Shown piece after piece: positions 1 to 10,663 of a stretch of 64,000 bases of DNA (position 1 is the stretch's first letter; each line of letters begins with the position of its first letter). Origin of the DNA: Methylobacterium durans (GTDB lineage: Bacteria; Pseudomonadota; Alphaproteobacteria; Rhizobiales; Beijerinckiaceae); NCBI RefSeq assembly GCF_003173715.1, contig NZ_CP029550.1, positions 3,378,501-3,442,500 on the forward strand. The letters run 5' to 3'. The translations under genes were made by a program, and so were the position numbers. The notes beneath the pieces are model-generated. The model made no database searches, had not been told where the DNA came from, and saw only the letters and a program-made list of their open reading frames with translations.

Positions 1-89
1 GCCGCGAAAACAGGTGTCGGCTACCCTTGAAACCCCGCCGCAGCGCCCGCATGTGAATGTGGTTCACATTAACATCGGAGCCGTGAACC

Positions 90-554
90 GTGAGCTTCTC
101 CTCCACTTCCTCTTGGTCGAGCGGCAAGGTGTGCCGCAGCGGCCCCTTCCCGCGCCGCTCCATCGAGATCGGTGCGATCGTCGTGAGCTTCATCTACTGG
201 TGGCCGCTCGCGGTCGCCTACGTCGCCTGGAAGCTCGCGGGCTACCCGGCGCTCAACGAGATGCGGGACCTCGCCAGCCGCGGCGTCTCCTCCTGGAACG
301 GCGGCCCGCGCCCTGCCTCCCGCTTCGCCCGCGCCTTCGAGGCGGCGAACGGGGGCACGGGCAACCTGGCCTTCGACGAGTATCGCAAGGCCGAGCTCGA
401 CCGGCTCGACGCGCAGCGCCGCGCTCTCCAGGAAGAGAGCCGGGCCTTCGCCGAGTTCGTCGAGGAGCTGAAGCGGGCTAAGGACCGCGAGCAGTTCGAC
501 GCCTTCATGGCCAAGCGCAGGGCGCAGGGCCCGGACGGCACCGCGAACGTCTGA
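90..554 (+). CDS. DUF2852 family protein
   Basis: Small membrane protein of unknown function, 154 residues with a GTG start. A single hydrophobic segment at about residues 25-50 (rich in I, V, W, Y) is followed by a charged helical C-terminal half. The C-terminal pattern of an aligned Arg/Glu-rich helix ending in [10 protein letters not shown] is what I recognise from the alphaproteobacterial DUF2852 family, whose members are about this size. No better start with a clear ribosome binding site is visible, so the start is uncertain. A strong hairpin terminator lies directly downstream, so the gene is probably a single transcription unit separate from upp. The family role is not known. Confidence 0.75.
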   Translation: MSFSSTSSWSSGKVCRSGPFPRRSIEIGAIVVSFIYWWPLAVAYVAWKLAGYPALNEMRDLASRGVSSWNGGPRPASRFARAFEAANGGTGNLAFDEYRKAELDRLDAQRRALQEESRAFAEFVEELKRAKDREQFDAFMAKRRAQGPDGTANV

Positions 555-580
555 TCGAGCCCGCATCGACGACGAATCTT

Positions 581-610
581 CGGGCTCCCCGCCACATGGC
601 GGGGAGCCCG
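581..610 (+). terminator. Rho-independent-type hairpin terminator
   Basis: Perfect inverted repeat with a 13-bp GC-rich stem (581-593 pairing with 598-610) and a 4-base loop ACAT, followed by TCTTG. It lies 27 bases after the DUF2852 stop codon and ahead of upp, so it most likely ends the DUF2852 transcript. The T-tract is poor. Confidence 0.75.
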
Positions 611-670
611 TCTTGCATGTGGGCGGCGTTGCGCCTTTCGTGTTCGGCGCGCCACGGCAGGAGAGGATCG

Positions 671-1312
<642 letters not shown>

Positions 1313-1438
1313 CGGGGGCCCGGACGCCCAAAAGCGTGGATGGGCCGGCCCGCACCCGCGCCTCGGCCCTTGCCAAGGGGCGGATCGGCCGCAACTAAGG
1401 GCGCGACTTCGCGACCCCGAGCGCCAGGAGACGCCGTG

Positions 1439-2455
1439 ATGCCAGCCACCGGGAACCTGCCCGAGACCATGCGCCAGATCCGCTTCACCGGCGCCGGCGG
1501 ACCGGACGTGATCGCGGTGGAGACTGCGCCGCTCCCGGCGCCCGCCCCCGGGCAGCTTCTGATCGAGGTGGCGGCGGCGGGCATCAACCGGCCCGACGTG
1601 ATGCAGCGCCTCGGCAATTATCCGCCGCCGAAGGGCGCCACCGAGATACCGGGGCTCGAGGTCGCCGGCCGGATCGCGGCGCTCGGCGAGGGCGTCACGG
1701 GTTTCGCGGTCGGCGACGAGGTCTGCGCCCTCACGATCAGCGGCGGCTACGCGGAGTTCGCCGTGGCCGAGGCCGGTCAGGTCCTGCCGAAGCCGGGGCC
1801 CCTCTCGCTCGTCGAGGCGGCCGGCGTGCCCGAGACGTTCTTCACGGTCTACTCGAACGTGATCCAGCGCGGGCGCCTGAAGGCCGGCGAGAGCTTCCTC
1901 GTCCATGGCGGATCGAGCGGGATCGGCTCGACGGCGATCCAGATCGCCAAGCGCCACGGCGCCCGCGTCTTCGCCACGGCGGGCTCGGCCGAGAAGTGCC
2001 GGTTCTGCGAGGAACTCGGAGCGGACGCCGCCATCAATTACCGCGACGCGGATTTCGTCGAGGCGGTGAAGGGCCTCACCGAGGGCAAGGGCGTCGACGT
2101 CATCCTCGACATGATCGGCGCGAGCTACCTGCAGAAGAACCTCGCGTCCCTCGCGGTCGAGGGCCGCCTCGTGATGATCGCGCTCATGGGCGGCTACAAG
2201 GTCGACGGGCTCAACATCACGCCGGTGATGCTCAAGCGCCTCACCTTCACAGGCTCGACGCTGCGGGCGCGCCCGAAGGGCGAGAAGGCCGAGATCGCCG
2301 AGGGCCTGCGCCGGGACGTCTGGCCGGATCTCGAATCCGGAGCGATCAAGCCGGTCGTCCACGCCACCTTTCCGCTGGAGGAGGCGGGCAAGGCGCACGC
2401 GCTCATGGAATCGAGCGCCCATCTCGGCAAGATTCTCCTCGTGACGGGGCGCTGA
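1439..2455 (+). CDS. NAD(P)H-quinone oxidoreductase, PIG3 type (zinc-independent MDR)
   Basis: Medium-chain dehydrogenase/reductase of 338 residues that likely reduces quinones with NAD(P)H in the cytoplasm. The N-terminal GroES-like half contains the GINRPDVMQRLGNYPPP motif typical of the PIG3 (TIGR02824) branch. The nucleotide-binding half has VHGGSSGIGSTAIQIAK and the family stretch GRLVMIALMGG near residues 240-255. No zinc-binding cysteine cluster is seen. The ATG at 1439 is chosen because a CCAGGAG site lies 8 bases upstream and the family N-terminus (MRQIRFTGAGGPDVI) follows shortly; the open frame extends further upstream without homology. The physiological substrate cannot be told from sequence. 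Confidence 0.9.
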   Translation: MPATGNLPETMRQIRFTGAGGPDVIAVETAPLPAPAPGQLLIEVAAAGINRPDVMQRLGNYPPPKGATEIPGLEVAGRIAALGEGVTGFAVGDEVCALTISGGYAEFAVAEAGQVLPKPGPLSLVEAAGVPETFFTVYSNVIQRGRLKAGESFLVHGGSSGIGSTAIQIAKRHGARVFATAGSAEKCRFCEELGADAAINYRDADFVEAVKGLTEGKGVDVILDMIGASYLQKNLASLAVEGRLVMIALMGGYKVDGLNITPVMLKRLTFTGSTLRARPKGEKAEIAEGLRRDVWPDLESGAIKPVVHATFPLEEAGKAHALMESSAHLGKILLVTGR

Positions 2456-2480
2456 CGTCCCGCTCAGCCTGGGCGTCCCA

Positions 2481-2500
2481 CCTCTCCCGAACGGGAGAGG
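2481..2500. repeat. REP-like palindrome (single copy)
   Basis: A 9-bp stem, CCTCTCCCG pairing with CGGGAGAGG around a 2-base loop. The same 20-mer occurs twice more in the window (12026-12045 and 12116-12135), always in intergenic DNA just after a gene end. It is read as a dispersed repetitive extragenic palindrome. Confidence 0.7.
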
Positions 2501-2718
2501 GGGCGCGTCGTGCCTCGCGCGCCCGGCAGGGAATACTCGCCGTCGACGCCGGACGTCCCGTAGCCCGACCGCGAGAGGCGCGTTCCGGGCACACGTCATC
2601 CCCAGCCGTCAGACCTGCGAAGAGGAACTTGGCCCCGCAGCCCCGCGTTTTCGGCCGTCACGATCGCGTGTCGATCCCGAAGATTCACCCGCCCGACGGC
2701 GGAATGACGAGGTTGGAA

Positions 2719-3021
2719 ATGGCTGAACGGCTTCCCGAAGAGAATGCGCGCCAAGGATCCCGGGGCAAGCCCGTCCTCTACGTCCTGCTCGCGAGCCTCG
2801 TCCTGCTCGCGATCGCGACCGTCGGCCTGCTCACCTGGAACGGCGCGAACGCCCCCAAGGACTACGCGAGCCAGAGCCAGGACGCCTCCCGCAAGGAGGT
2901 GACGGGCTCCGTCACCGGCAAGTCGAATGCGCCCGCCTCCTCGAACAGCGGTGGCGTCCCGACCGAGAACCCGGCCTATCCGCAGCCCGCGCAGCCGAAC
3001 GCGAGCGGCAACGCCCGCTAG
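2719..3021 (+). CDS. Hypothetical single-pass membrane protein
   Basis: A 100-residue protein I do not recognise. A short charged N-terminus (MAERLPEENARQGSRGK) is followed by one strong hydrophobic helix at about residues 21-43 (VLYVLLASLVLLAIATVGLL). A polar Ser/Pro/Asn-rich tail follows and would lie in the periplasm. It may anchor in the inner membrane as a small bitopic protein. Two ATGs are possible (2704 and 2719); 2719 is taken because of a GAGG at suitable spacing, but the evidence is weak. The gene stands between a REP-like palindrome and the convergent hbd gene. Confidence 0.6.
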   Translation: MAERLPEENARQGSRGKPVLYVLLASLVLLAIATVGLLTWNGANAPKDYASQSQDASRKEVTGSVTGKSNAPASSNSGGVPTENPAYPQPAQPNASGNAR

Positions 3022-3051
3022 TCCTTCACGAACCAGCCCGTGCCGGCCCGC

Positions 3052-3933
3052 TCAGCGGGTCGGCACCGGGTGCTCGCCCCGATAATCGTAGAAGCCGCGC
3101 TTGGTCTTGCGGCCGAGCCATCCGGCCTCGACGTACTTCACGAGGAGCGGGCAGGGCCGGTACTTCGAATCGGCCAAGCCCTCGTAGAGCACCTGCATCA
3201 CCGACAGGCAGGTATCGAGGCCGATGAAGTCGGCAAGCTGCAGCGGGCCCATCGGGTGGTTCGCGCCGAGCTTCATCGCCGTGTCGATCGCCTCGACCGA
3301 GCCGACGCCCTCGTAGAGCGTGTAGATCGCCTCGTTGATCATCGGCAGCAGGATGCGGTTGACGATGAAGGCCGGGAAATCCTCCGACATCGTCGAGGTC
3401 TTGCCGAGCTTGCCGATGAAGGCCTTCGCCGATTCGTAGGTCGAATCCTCGGTGGCGATGCCCCGGATCAGCTCGACGAGCTGCATCACGGGCACCGGAT
3501 TCATGAAATGGATGCCGATGAACCGCTCCGGCCGGTCGGTCGCGGCGGCCAGCCGCGTGATCGAGATCGAGGAGGTGTTCGTTGCCACCAGCGCGTCGGG
3601 CTTCAGCTGGGCGCAGAGCGCGGAGAAGATCTGGCGCTTGGTGGCCTCGTCCTCGGTCGCGGCCTCGATCACGAGATCGCTCGGCGCGAGATCGGCGAAG
3701 CCCTGGGCCGGGACGATGCGCTGGCGGGCGGCCCGGCGCTGCTCCTCGGTGATCTGACCCTTCGAGACCGCCCGCGCGAGATGCCCGTCGATCGTGGCGA
3801 GGCCGGCCGCGATCCGGTCCCCGTCGCGATCGTTCAGGAGGACATCGAGACCGGCGACCGCGCAGACCTGGGCGATGCCGCCGCCCATCTGGCCCGCTCC
3901 GATGATCCCGATCGTGTTGATGTCGATACCCAT
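3052..3933 (-). CDS. hbd: 3-hydroxybutyryl-CoA dehydrogenase
   Basis: Oxidises or reduces 3-hydroxybutyryl-CoA/acetoacetyl-CoA with NAD(P). In this group it would feed the PHB cycle or the ethylmalonyl-CoA pathway. The 293-residue product begins with the Rossmann motif [15 protein letters not shown] and carries the [12 protein letters not shown] and [10 protein letters not shown] blocks. The [14 protein letters not shown] segment holds the catalytic histidine, and the C-terminal domain has [17 protein letters not shown] and [13 protein letters not shown]. The ATG at 3933 directly precedes the Rossmann fold; the longer frame to 3978 has no homology. It lies downstream of etfBA on the same strand, a common alphaproteobacterial order, but a hairpin separates them, so it may have its own promoter within 3934-4078. 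Confidence 0.93.
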   Translation of the reverse strand: MGIDINTIGIIGAGQMGGGIAQVCAVAGLDVLLNDRDGDRIAAGLATIDGHLARAVSKGQITEEQRRAARQRIVPAQGFADLAPSDLVIEAATEDEATKRQIFSALCAQLKPDALVATNTSSISITRLAAATDRPERFIGIHFMNPVPVMQLVELIRGIATEDSTYESAKAFIGKLGKTSTMSEDFPAFIVNRILLPMINEAIYTLYEGVGSVEAIDTAMKLGANHPMGPLQLADFIGLDTCLSVMQVLYEGLADSKYRPCPLLVKYVEAGWLGRKTKRGFYDYRGEHPVPTR

Positions 3934-4078
3934 GTCAGCCCTGCGCCCCCGCCGCGCGGCCCGCACCGGCCGCGCCACTACACCGGACGACGCGCGGGCC
4001 GCCGGGGCCCGCCAAACGCGCGTCGCATCAGAGTCCTAGAACATTCCCGCGTCGCGGTGGAGCCCATCTCCGCGGGAA

Positions 4079-4109
4079 GGCGGGCGGGGGCATGAGGCAC
4101 CCGCCCGCC
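4079..4109 (-). terminator. Hairpin downstream of etfA
   Basis: Inverted repeat with a 10-bp GC-only stem (4079-4088 pairing with 4100-4109) and an 11-base loop, 14 bases after the etfA stop codon on the minus strand. No clear T-tract is seen, so it may attenuate rather than end the etfBA transcript before hbd. Confidence 0.55.
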
Positions 4110-4122
4110 GATGTCACTTCCC

Positions 4123-5070
4123 TCAGCCTTTGGCCTTGACGATCTCGGCTTGAAGCTCGGGCACGATCTGGAACAGGTCGCCGACGAGGCCGTAATCCGC
4201 CACCTGGAAGATCGGCGCGTCCTCGTCCTTGTTGATCGCGACGATGACCTTGGAGTCCTTCATGCCGGCGAGGTGCTGGATAGCGCCCGAGATGCCGACC
4301 GCCACGTAGAGGTCGGGCGCCACGACCTTGCCGGTCTGGCCGACCTGCCAGTCGTTCGGGGCGTAGCCGGCATCGACCGCGGCGCGCGAGGCGCCGACCG
4401 CGGCGCCGAGGCTGTCGGCCAGCGGCTCGATCAGCTCCTTGAACTTGTCGGCCGAGCCGAGCGAGCGGCCGCCCGAGACGATGATGCGGGCTGCGGCGAG
4501 CTCCGGACGGTCGGATTTCGCGATCTCCTCGCCCTTGAAGGTCGAGCCGCCGGCCTCGGGGGCCGCCGCCGAGACCGCCTCGATCGCGGCCGAGCCGCCT
4601 TCGCCCGCCGCCTTGAAGGCGGCCGTGCGCACGGTGATGACCTTCTTGGCCTCGCCCGCCTGCACGGTCTGGATCGCGTTGCCCGCGTAGATCGGGCGCT
4701 CGAACGTGTCGGGTGAGACGACCTTGATGATGTCCGACACCTGCGCGACGTCGAGGAGCGCCGCCACCCGCGGCAGCACGTTCTTGCCGGTGGTGGAGGC
4801 CGCCGCCACGATCGCTCCGTAGGGCTCGGCGATCGACGCGATCAGCGCCGCGGTCGGCTCGGCGAGGAGGTGGTCGTAGACCGCGTCCTCGGCGGTGAGG
4901 ACCTTCTCGACGCCGTCGAGCTTCGCGGCGGCTTCCGCGGCGGGCTTCGCGCCGGAGCCGAGGACGAGGGCGTGGATGGGAGCGCCGAGTTCCTTGGCGA
5001 CGGAGAGAGCCTTGAGGCTCGCGTCCTTCACCGCGCCGTTGTCGTGCTCGATCAGGAGGAGGGTTGCCAT
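4123..5070 (-). CDS. etfA: Electron transfer flavoprotein alpha subunit
   Basis: FAD-binding subunit of the soluble electron carrier that takes electrons from acyl-CoA and other dehydrogenases to ETF:ubiquinone oxidoreductase. The 315-residue product matches the family length. The N-terminal domain starts [12 protein letters not shown]. The FAD domain has [15 protein letters not shown], the [32 protein letters not shown] block and the terminal [15 protein letters not shown]. The start at 5070 is set by the conserved N-terminus and a GAGGTCC stretch upstream; the frame continues upstream without homology. It follows etfB by 98 bases on the same strand, forming an etfBA operon. Confidence 0.95.
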   Translation of the reverse strand: MATLLLIEHDNGAVKDASLKALSVAKELGAPIHALVLGSGAKPAAEAAAKLDGVEKVLTAEDAVYDHLLAEPTAALIASIAEPYGAIVAAASTTGKNVLPRVAALLDVAQVSDIIKVVSPDTFERPIYAGNAIQTVQAGEAKKVITVRTAAFKAAGEGGSAAIEAVSAAAPEAGGSTFKGEEIAKSDRPELAAARIIVSGGRSLGSADKFKELIEPLADSLGAAVGASRAAVDAGYAPNDWQVGQTGKVVAPDLYVAVGISGAIQHLAGMKDSKVIVAINKDEDAPIFQVADYGLVGDLFQIVPELQAEIVKAKG

Positions 5071-5168
5071 GGGTCTCGGACCTCGGATGGTCTGCCCGGG
5101 ATCCGTGTCAGGACCGCGCGCGGGCTTCTGTGACGGGATTGAACGGGGCGGCGGGGCCGCCCCGCCGG

Positions 5169-5918
5169 TCAGAGGACGCCGGCCTCGACCTTGAGCTTCT
5201 GGACGAGTTCGGCCGGGGAACCGACCTTCACGCCGGCCTTGCGGCCCGGGGGCTCCTCGGTCTTGAGCACCTTGAGGCGCGGGGTCACGTCGACGCCGAG
5301 TGCGTCCGGCGCCACCTCCTCCAGGGGCTTCTTCTTCGCCTTCATGATGTTGGGCAGCGAGGCGTAGCGCGGCTCGTTCAGGCGCAGGTCCGTGGTGACG
5401 ATCGCCGGCAGCTTGAGGCTGACCGTCTGCAGGCCGCCGTCGACCTCGCGGGTCACGTCGATCGCGCCCTCGCCGAACTCGACCTTGTAGGCGAAGGTGC
5501 CCTGCGGCCAGCCGAGCAGGGCGCCGAGCATCTGACCGGTCTGGTTCGAATCGTCGTCGATCGCCTGCTTGCCGAGGATGACGAGTTCCGGCCCTTCCTT
5601 CTCGACCACCGCCTTGAGGAGCTTGGCGACGGCCAGCGGCTCGCAATTGACGTCGGTCTTGACGAGGATCGCGCGGTCGGCGCCCATGGCGAGCGCCGTG
5701 CGCAGCGTCTCCTGCGCCTGCTGCGGGCCGATCGAGACCGCGATGATCTCCGAGACCTTGCCCTTCTCCTTCAAGCGGATCGCCTCCTCGACGGCGATCT
5801 CGTCGAAGGGATTCATCGACATCTTGACGTTTGACAGCTCGACGCCCGAGCCGTCCGCCTTGACGCGGATCTTGACGTTGTAGTCGACGACCCGCTTGAC
5901 GGGCACCAGAACCTTCAT
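5169..5918 (-). CDS. etfB: Electron transfer flavoprotein beta subunit
   Basis: AMP-binding subunit of ETF, partner of etfA just downstream. The 249-residue product opens with [20 protein letters not shown] and contains [18 protein letters not shown], the ETF-beta signature region near [17 protein letters not shown], and [29 protein letters not shown], the last of which holds the recognition loop for partner dehydrogenases. The ATG at 5918 is the conserved family start; an in-frame codon at 5939 would add seven unrelated residues. About 217 bases separate it from the adenosyltransferase gene upstream, enough for a promoter. Confidence 0.95.
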   Translation of the reverse strand: MKVLVPVKRVVDYNVKIRVKADGSGVELSNVKMSMNPFDEIAVEEAIRLKEKGKVSEIIAVSIGPQQAQETLRTALAMGADRAILVKTDVNCEPLAVAKLLKAVVEKEGPELVILGKQAIDDDSNQTGQMLGALLGWPQGTFAYKVEFGEGAIDVTREVDGGLQTVSLKLPAIVTTDLRLNEPRYASLPNIMKAKKKPLEEVAPDALGVDVTPRLKVLKTEEPPGRKAGVKVGSPAELVQKLKVEAGVL

Positions 5919-6135
5919 GGCGGTCTCAATCCTCCGCACGGGACATCGTGGACGGGCCGGCGCGTGATCCCGCGCGGCCTCATTGCGATCTCAAGGGATC
6001 GAACCCCGCTCGTGCAGGGCGGCGGACCGTAACGGCCACATTTCCGCCTTGTCAACGCGTGTGCGAAAGCTCCGGCGCCGCGATGCGAAAGCGCCGGGGT
6101 CCGAACCGGATTTGAAAACGCGGTACGGCGGCAGC

Positions 6136-6708
6136 CTAGCGGTTCTTGCCGGGGACCCAGAGCACGTCTTGGGCGCCGTTCGCGTTGGCGGAACGGCTCG
6201 CGACGAACAGGAAGTCCGACAGCCGGTTGAGGTATTGCAGGGCCTCCGGGGAGATCCGCTCGCCCTCAATCGCCGCCAGGGCGACGGCGAGGCGCTCGGC
6301 ACGCCGGCAGACCGTCCGGGCGAGGTGGAGCGCGGCCGCGGCCGGCGAACCGCCGGGCAGGACGAAGGACTTGAGCGGGGCGAGATCGGCGTTTAGCGCG
6401 TCGATGTCGGATTCCACCCGCTTCACCTGCGCGGCGACCACGCGCAGGGGCTCGTAGGCGGGCGGCTCCGGCCCCTCGGGCGTGGCGAGGTCGGCGCCGA
6501 GGTCGAACAGGTCGTTCTGGATCGCGGCGAGCATCGCGTCGAGGCGCGGCTCGGCGTGGAGGCGGGCGAGCCCGATGCAGGCGTTGGTTTCGTCGACCGT
6601 GCCGTAGGTCTCGACGCGCAGATCCGCCTTCGAGCGCCGCTCGCCGCTCGCCAGCGCCGTGGTGCCCTTGTCTCCGGTGCGGGTGTAGATGCGGTTCAGC
6701 GTGACCAC
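6136..6708 (-). CDS. Cob(I)alamin adenosyltransferase, PduO type
   Basis: Transfers the 5'-deoxyadenosyl group of ATP to cob(I)alamin to make adenosylcobalamin, the cofactor of methylmalonyl-CoA and ethylmalonyl-CoA mutases. The 190-residue protein begins with the ATP-binding motif RIYTRTGDKGTT, continues with VETYGTVDETNACIGLA, and has the conserved helices ending LARTVCRRAERL and LNRLSDFLFVASR, all hallmarks of the PduO/MMAB family. In Methylobacterium extorquens the enzyme of this type that serves mutases is called MeaD; I cannot tell whether this gene is its orthologue. The neighbourhood of etfBA and hbd fits a role in CoA-thioester carbon metabolism. Confidence 0.92.
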   Translation of the reverse strand: MVTLNRIYTRTGDKGTTALASGERRSKADLRVETYGTVDETNACIGLARLHAEPRLDAMLAAIQNDLFDLGADLATPEGPEPPAYEPLRVVAAQVKRVESDIDALNADLAPLKSFVLPGGSPAAAALHLARTVCRRAERLAVALAAIEGERISPEALQYLNRLSDFLFVASRSANANGAQDVLWVPGKNR

Positions 6709-6740
6709 GGGGCCCGGATGCTCCTTCGCCTCTGAGCTGC

Positions 6741-6794
6741 GCTCAGACCGTGTAGCCGATCTTGGCTCTGCTCAGAACGTGTAGCCGATCTTGC
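6741..6794. repeat. 29-bp tandem duplication at a gene end
   Basis: Two imperfect copies about 25 bases long (6741-6765 and 6770-6794, one mismatch inside the core) repeat with a 29-base period. The second copy is the last eight codons and stop codon of the lipid A deacylase gene; the first is an extra copy just outside it. Confidence 0.75.
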
Positions 6795-7407
6795 CGCCGA
6801 AATTCGTCAGGCCGCGATTCTCGACGCAGAGCCCGGCATTCGACATGTGCTCGACCGTCGCCATGATGCTCCAATGCTCGGTGATGCGGAAGCCGAGCGC
6901 CGCCGCCTCGCGGAACAGCGGGTTGCAGCCGAGCGCATTGAAGCCGGGCGGCACCAGACCCTTCGGGCCGGTCATGCCGTCGTGGAAGCCGGCGCCGAAG
7001 AAGCCCTCGAGGAAGACGATCCGGTTGAGGGTCTCGGGGAACAGGTCGACTGTCCAGGTGGCGCCGAGATAGCCGTAGCTGGTGCGCCCGCCGAAATTGT
7101 AGCTGCCGCCGGCCGTGGGGCGCGGCACGAAGGCCTGCCAGAACGGATCGACGCTGATCAGCGGCTTGGCGAACAGGATCTCGCCGTTGATGTTCGAGGT
7201 GTTGCGCTCGGCGCTGCCGGGATCCTGCACCGAGCCGCCGATGCGCACCTCGGAGACGATGCTCATCGGACGGACGGGGGAGGCGTAGGGCACGGGCGCC
7301 GGCGCCGGGGCGCGTCCGAGATCCGCCGCGATCCCCGGCGTACCGGCGAGGGCCGCCGCCGAGAGGGCGAGCGCGCCGGCAAGGGGGCGGAGGGACCGAG
7401 CGATCAT
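6772..7407 (-). CDS. PagL-like lipid A deacylase (acyloxyacyl hydrolase family)
   Basis: Probable outer-membrane beta-barrel that removes a 3-O-linked acyl chain from lipid A. The 211-residue product has a signal peptide (residues 1-28, ending GIAA) and a barrel-like middle rich in alternating Gly/aromatic residues. The C-terminal signature VEHMSNAGLC is followed by the barrel-closing GGKIGYTF with terminal Phe. The H-x-S-N pattern matches the catalytic His-Ser of PagL. The signal peptide and terminal Phe support outer-membrane export. A duplicated copy of its last codons lies just past the stop. It sits on the same strand as the adenosyltransferase gene, with a 63-base gap. Confidence 0.8.
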   Translation of the reverse strand: MIARSLRPLAGALALSAAALAGTPGIAADLGRAPAPAPVPYASPVRPMSIVSEVRIGGSVQDPGSAERNTSNINGEILFAKPLISVDPFWQAFVPRPTAGGSYNFGGRTSYGYLGATWTVDLFPETLNRIVFLEGFFGAGFHDGMTGPKGLVPPGFNALGCNPLFREAAALGFRITEHWSIMATVEHMSNAGLCVENRGLTNFGGKIGYTF

Positions 7408-7481
7408 GCGGGCAAAAATCCGGTTGTACCGGTCGTGCCTAGCACGCGCACCCGGAGGCCGGCAGTCGGCCCCCGGCCTCG

Positions 7482-7504
7482 CCGCCGGGAAATCATCCCG
7501 GCGG
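7482..7504 (-). terminator. Hairpin after the twin-TM gene
   Basis: Perfect 9-bp inverted repeat (7482-7490 pairing with 7496-7504, loop AATCA) located between the stop of the 61-residue membrane protein and the start of the deacylase gene. No T-tract, so its role as a terminator is uncertain. Confidence 0.4.
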
Positions 7505-7547
7505 GGCGCGATCCGGGATCTGTGCGGCGTTCACGCCACAGTGGCGC

Positions 7548-7733
7548 TCAGGCCGAGCGCCACCAGACGACGCCCATGATCAGGAGGATCGCCAGGAATT
7601 GCAGCAGGACGCGCAGGCGCATCAGGCGCTGCGAGAGGTTCGCGCTGCCGCCCCGCATCATGTTGGCGAGGCCGAGAAACAGGACCAGCGCCACGGCGAG
7701 GCAGGCGATCAGGACGAGGGTGTTCGAGGACAT
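7548..7733 (-). CDS. Twin transmembrane (HIG1-like) small protein
   Basis: A 61-residue inner-membrane protein made almost entirely of two hydrophobic helices (about residues 6-23 and 41-58) joined by a basic loop (RGGSANLSQRLMRLR). This layout is that of the alphaproteobacterial twin-transmembrane, HIG1-like family. In many Rhizobiales such a gene lies just upstream of a PduO-type adenosyltransferase and etfBA; here the same order holds, with a deacylase gene inserted between. HIG1 proteins are linked to cytochrome oxidase complexes in other organisms, but no function can be assigned here. Confidence 0.78.
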   Translation of the reverse strand: MSSNTLVLIACLAVALVLFLGLANMMRGGSANLSQRLMRLRVLLQFLAILLIMGVVWWRSA

Positions 7734-7811
7734 GGACCGGACGCTTCGGGGTTCCCGTTGGATCCCGCACCATAATCGCGGCGGCCCCCGAGGGGCAGGG
7801 GCCGCGCATGC

Positions 7812-10435
7812 TCAATTGCGCCGCAGCAGCCGCTCGAAATAATCGAGCTCCTCGCGCGGCCGGCTCGGGTCGCCGAGCTTGCGCCGAAGCTCCTCCATGA
7901 TGCGGCGGGCCCGCTGCACGGCGGATTCGTCGGCGGTCGGCACGCGCACGCGCCCGTCCGACATGTCGCGCCCGCGGGTCGGCCGGCCGAGCGGGTCGTC
8001 GTCGCGAGCGCCGGCCTGTCCCTGCTGCCCGGGTTGCTGGCCGCCCTCCTGCTCGCCCTCGCCCTCACCCTCGGCCATCTCCTGCGCCTGCTGCTGCATG
8101 CCCTCGGCGCCGCGCTTCAACCCGTCGAGGGCGCGGCCCTGCGCGTCCACCGCCTCGCCTTCCTTGCCCTGGCGTAGCGCGTTCTCGGCCTGCCGCATGG
8201 CGTCCTCGGCGTCGGAGAGGCCGTCCTCGCCGCGCATGCCGTTCTCCTTCATGCGGCGCTGGAGGTCCTCCAGGCGCTGGCGCAGGGCCTGCTGTCGCTC
8301 GCCGGTGCTACCGCCCCCGGCGCCGCCGCTGCCCTGGCTGCCCTGGCCCCGCTGCCCGCGCTGCTCCTCGCCCTGGCCCTGCTGGGCGCCCTGGCCGGGA
8401 TCCTTGCTCTGGCCCTGGCCGCGCTGGCCCTGCTGCTCCCCGCGCTGCTGCGGGCGCTGGCCGCCGCGCTGCCCCTGCTCGGCGCCGCGCTTCTGCTGGC
8501 CCTCCTTGAAGGTCTCGTCACGCAGGTCCTGCTGCTCGCGGGCCATCTGGTCGAGGTCGCGCATCTGCTTGCGCATCTCGCGAGAGGATTGGTCGGACTT
8601 GCCGCCCTGCTCGGCGGTCTGCAGGTTCTCGAGGATGTTGCGCAGCTGCTCCATCAGGCGCTGCGCCTCGGCCGTGTCGCCGCGCTTCATCGCCTCGGCG
8701 AGGTCGTTCAGCATCTTGTCGAGGTCGTCCGGCGTGACGCTCTTCGATTGCTGCTGACCCTGGTTCTGGCGCTCGCCCGGCTCCCGCGGCTCGCGCCGCT
8801 GCTTGTCGGCGAGCTCCTTCATGAACTTCGAGAGGGCCTGCTTCAGGTCGTCGGTGAGGCGCTTGATCTCATCGTCCGGGGCATTCCGCTCGATCGCCTC
8901 CTTGAGCCGGTCCTGAGCCTGGCGGAGCTGCTTCTCGGCGTCGGAGAGATCGCCGTCCTCGATCTTGAGGGCCATCTCCCAGAGGAGGTCGGCCACCTCC
9001 GTCAGGGCCTCGTCGGTGCGGGCCTGCCGCAGGCGGCGGGCGGCGGTCTTGAGCCCGAGGAAGATCGCCGGCTGCGGCGTGAACTGGTCCGGCGCGATCA
9101 GCAGCGCGTCGAGGGCGGTCTGCACCCGGCGGCGGTTGTCGTCCGGGCCGGTCACGAGGCGGCGACGCTCCTCGGCGAGCGAGCGGGCGAGCGGATCCTT
9201 GAAGGGGCGGGCCGGCAGCGTCATCTCGACCGGCGCGGTGCGGCCCTCTTGGCCGGCCTCGTCCCTGACCACGATCGTGAAGCGGATCCGGGCCCCGGAC
9301 CAGGGATTGTCGGTGAGGTCCACCAGCGTCTTGGTGTCGGTCTCGCCGCCGGCGTCGGAGGGCAGCGCCAGCGCGATCTTCGGCGGCGGCACCAGCGAGC
9401 GGCCGGGCGCCAGGGGCTCGACGAGCCCCTCCGCCGCGCTGATCCCGTAATCGTCCTTGGCGCGGTAGGTCAGGTTGAAGGTGCCGCGGCCGTTCACCTC
9501 CGGCCCGCCGACGCTCCGCACCTCGGGCGGTTGGTCGGGGATCACCTCCACCACGAGGCGCTGGTTCCGCCCGCCGGCCGCGATGGAGAGTTCCGCCAGT
9601 GGCCCGACGATCTGGAAGCGGTCCTCGCGGAGATCCGCGCGCGCCTCCTTGCTGGGCAGCACCTTGAGCCCGGGATTCGGCGTTAGCGCCGCCTGACCCT
9701 CGCCCGCGATGCGCACGATGAGCTGCGAATTGACCGGCGCGCGCAGGCGCTGCTCGGCCCCGTTCATCGTCACGATGAGCGGGGGCATCCGCGTGTAGAG
9801 GGGCGGGTCGATCCAGCCGTCGACGCGGAAGTTCGGTCCGGCGGCCGGGGGCTCGCGCCAGTCGAAGGCCGTGGCGATCCGGTCCCGCCACTCGGTCCCG
9901 GCGACGAACAGGCTCGCCACCGCGACGACGCCGAGCGCCGCCCGCAGGGCATAGGGGTCGTGGCGGACCATCATCGGGCGCGGCAGGCCGACCCGGAGGC
10001 GCGCCACCGCGTCCGCCGCGCGCCGCTGGTGGAGCGCCCAGAGGGCGCGGGTCGCGGGATCCTCGGTGCCGACCGCGAGCGTGTCCTCGATCGCCGAGGC
10101 GGGGCCGTGGGCGAGCGCGCCGTCACGGGCGGCGGCCTCGCGGTCGATCCGGGCCAGCGCCTCGCGCCGGTCCGGCCGGCCGGTGCGCAGGAGCGGCAGC
10201 AGCGTCGCGGCGAGGGCCAGCGCGAAGGCGGCGAGCCCCGCCATCCGCCAGGGGGCGAGAGGTCGAGCCAGAGGCCGAGCCAGGAGGCGGCAAGGAAGGC
10301 GAGGACGACGCCGAGGCCGCGCCAGAGGATCGGCCACGCGCGTTCCCACAGGCCCGCCGCGCGGGAGCGTGCGACGAGGCGGTCGAGGCGCGCCCGCACG
10401 TCGTTCCCGGCCGGTCTCGGAGAATTGCTGCTCAC
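7812..10435 (-). CDS. TIGR02302/DUF4175 large membrane protein, with apparent frameshift
   Basis: Conserved alphaproteobacterial protein of unknown function, about 874 residues once one frame break is repaired. The N-terminus (start 10435, MSSNSPRPAGNDVRARLDRL) has hydrophobic segments typical of an inner-membrane anchor. A third TM segment and a periplasmic region follow, including FRVDGWIDPPLYTRMPPL. A long coiled region then leads into a very Gln/Gly-rich tract at about 8300-8500. The reading frame changes at the G5 run 10251-10255: upstream homology ends in the ASWLGLWLDLS frame and resumes as PWRMAGLAAFALALAA, as expected if one G/C base is missing. It belongs to the family usually found next to lysA in Rhizobiales. 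Confidence 0.8.
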
Positions 10436-10663
10436 GCGCGTCGTCGTCCCGTCGCCCCGCCCATGCCGTTCGAGACCGGCGCCGCGCGCATCGCGCGTTC
10501 ACCGGTTCGAAACGCTAGCATGCTGGGACAGCCGGGCGCATTTGGTCAAATCCGCCCAGGCCCGCCGCCCGGCCGCGGCTGTTCAAACGCGATCGGGAGC
10601 CCTATGAGACGGTTGCAAACGCAACGGTGGAGCGCGAAGCTGGTGACGACCGGAGCCGGAGCC

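Noticed and set aside
7482..7504. Riboswitch or attenuator reading of the hairpin near the deacylase gene
   Set aside because: Only a simple stem-loop; no conserved aptamer or alternative pairing was seen.
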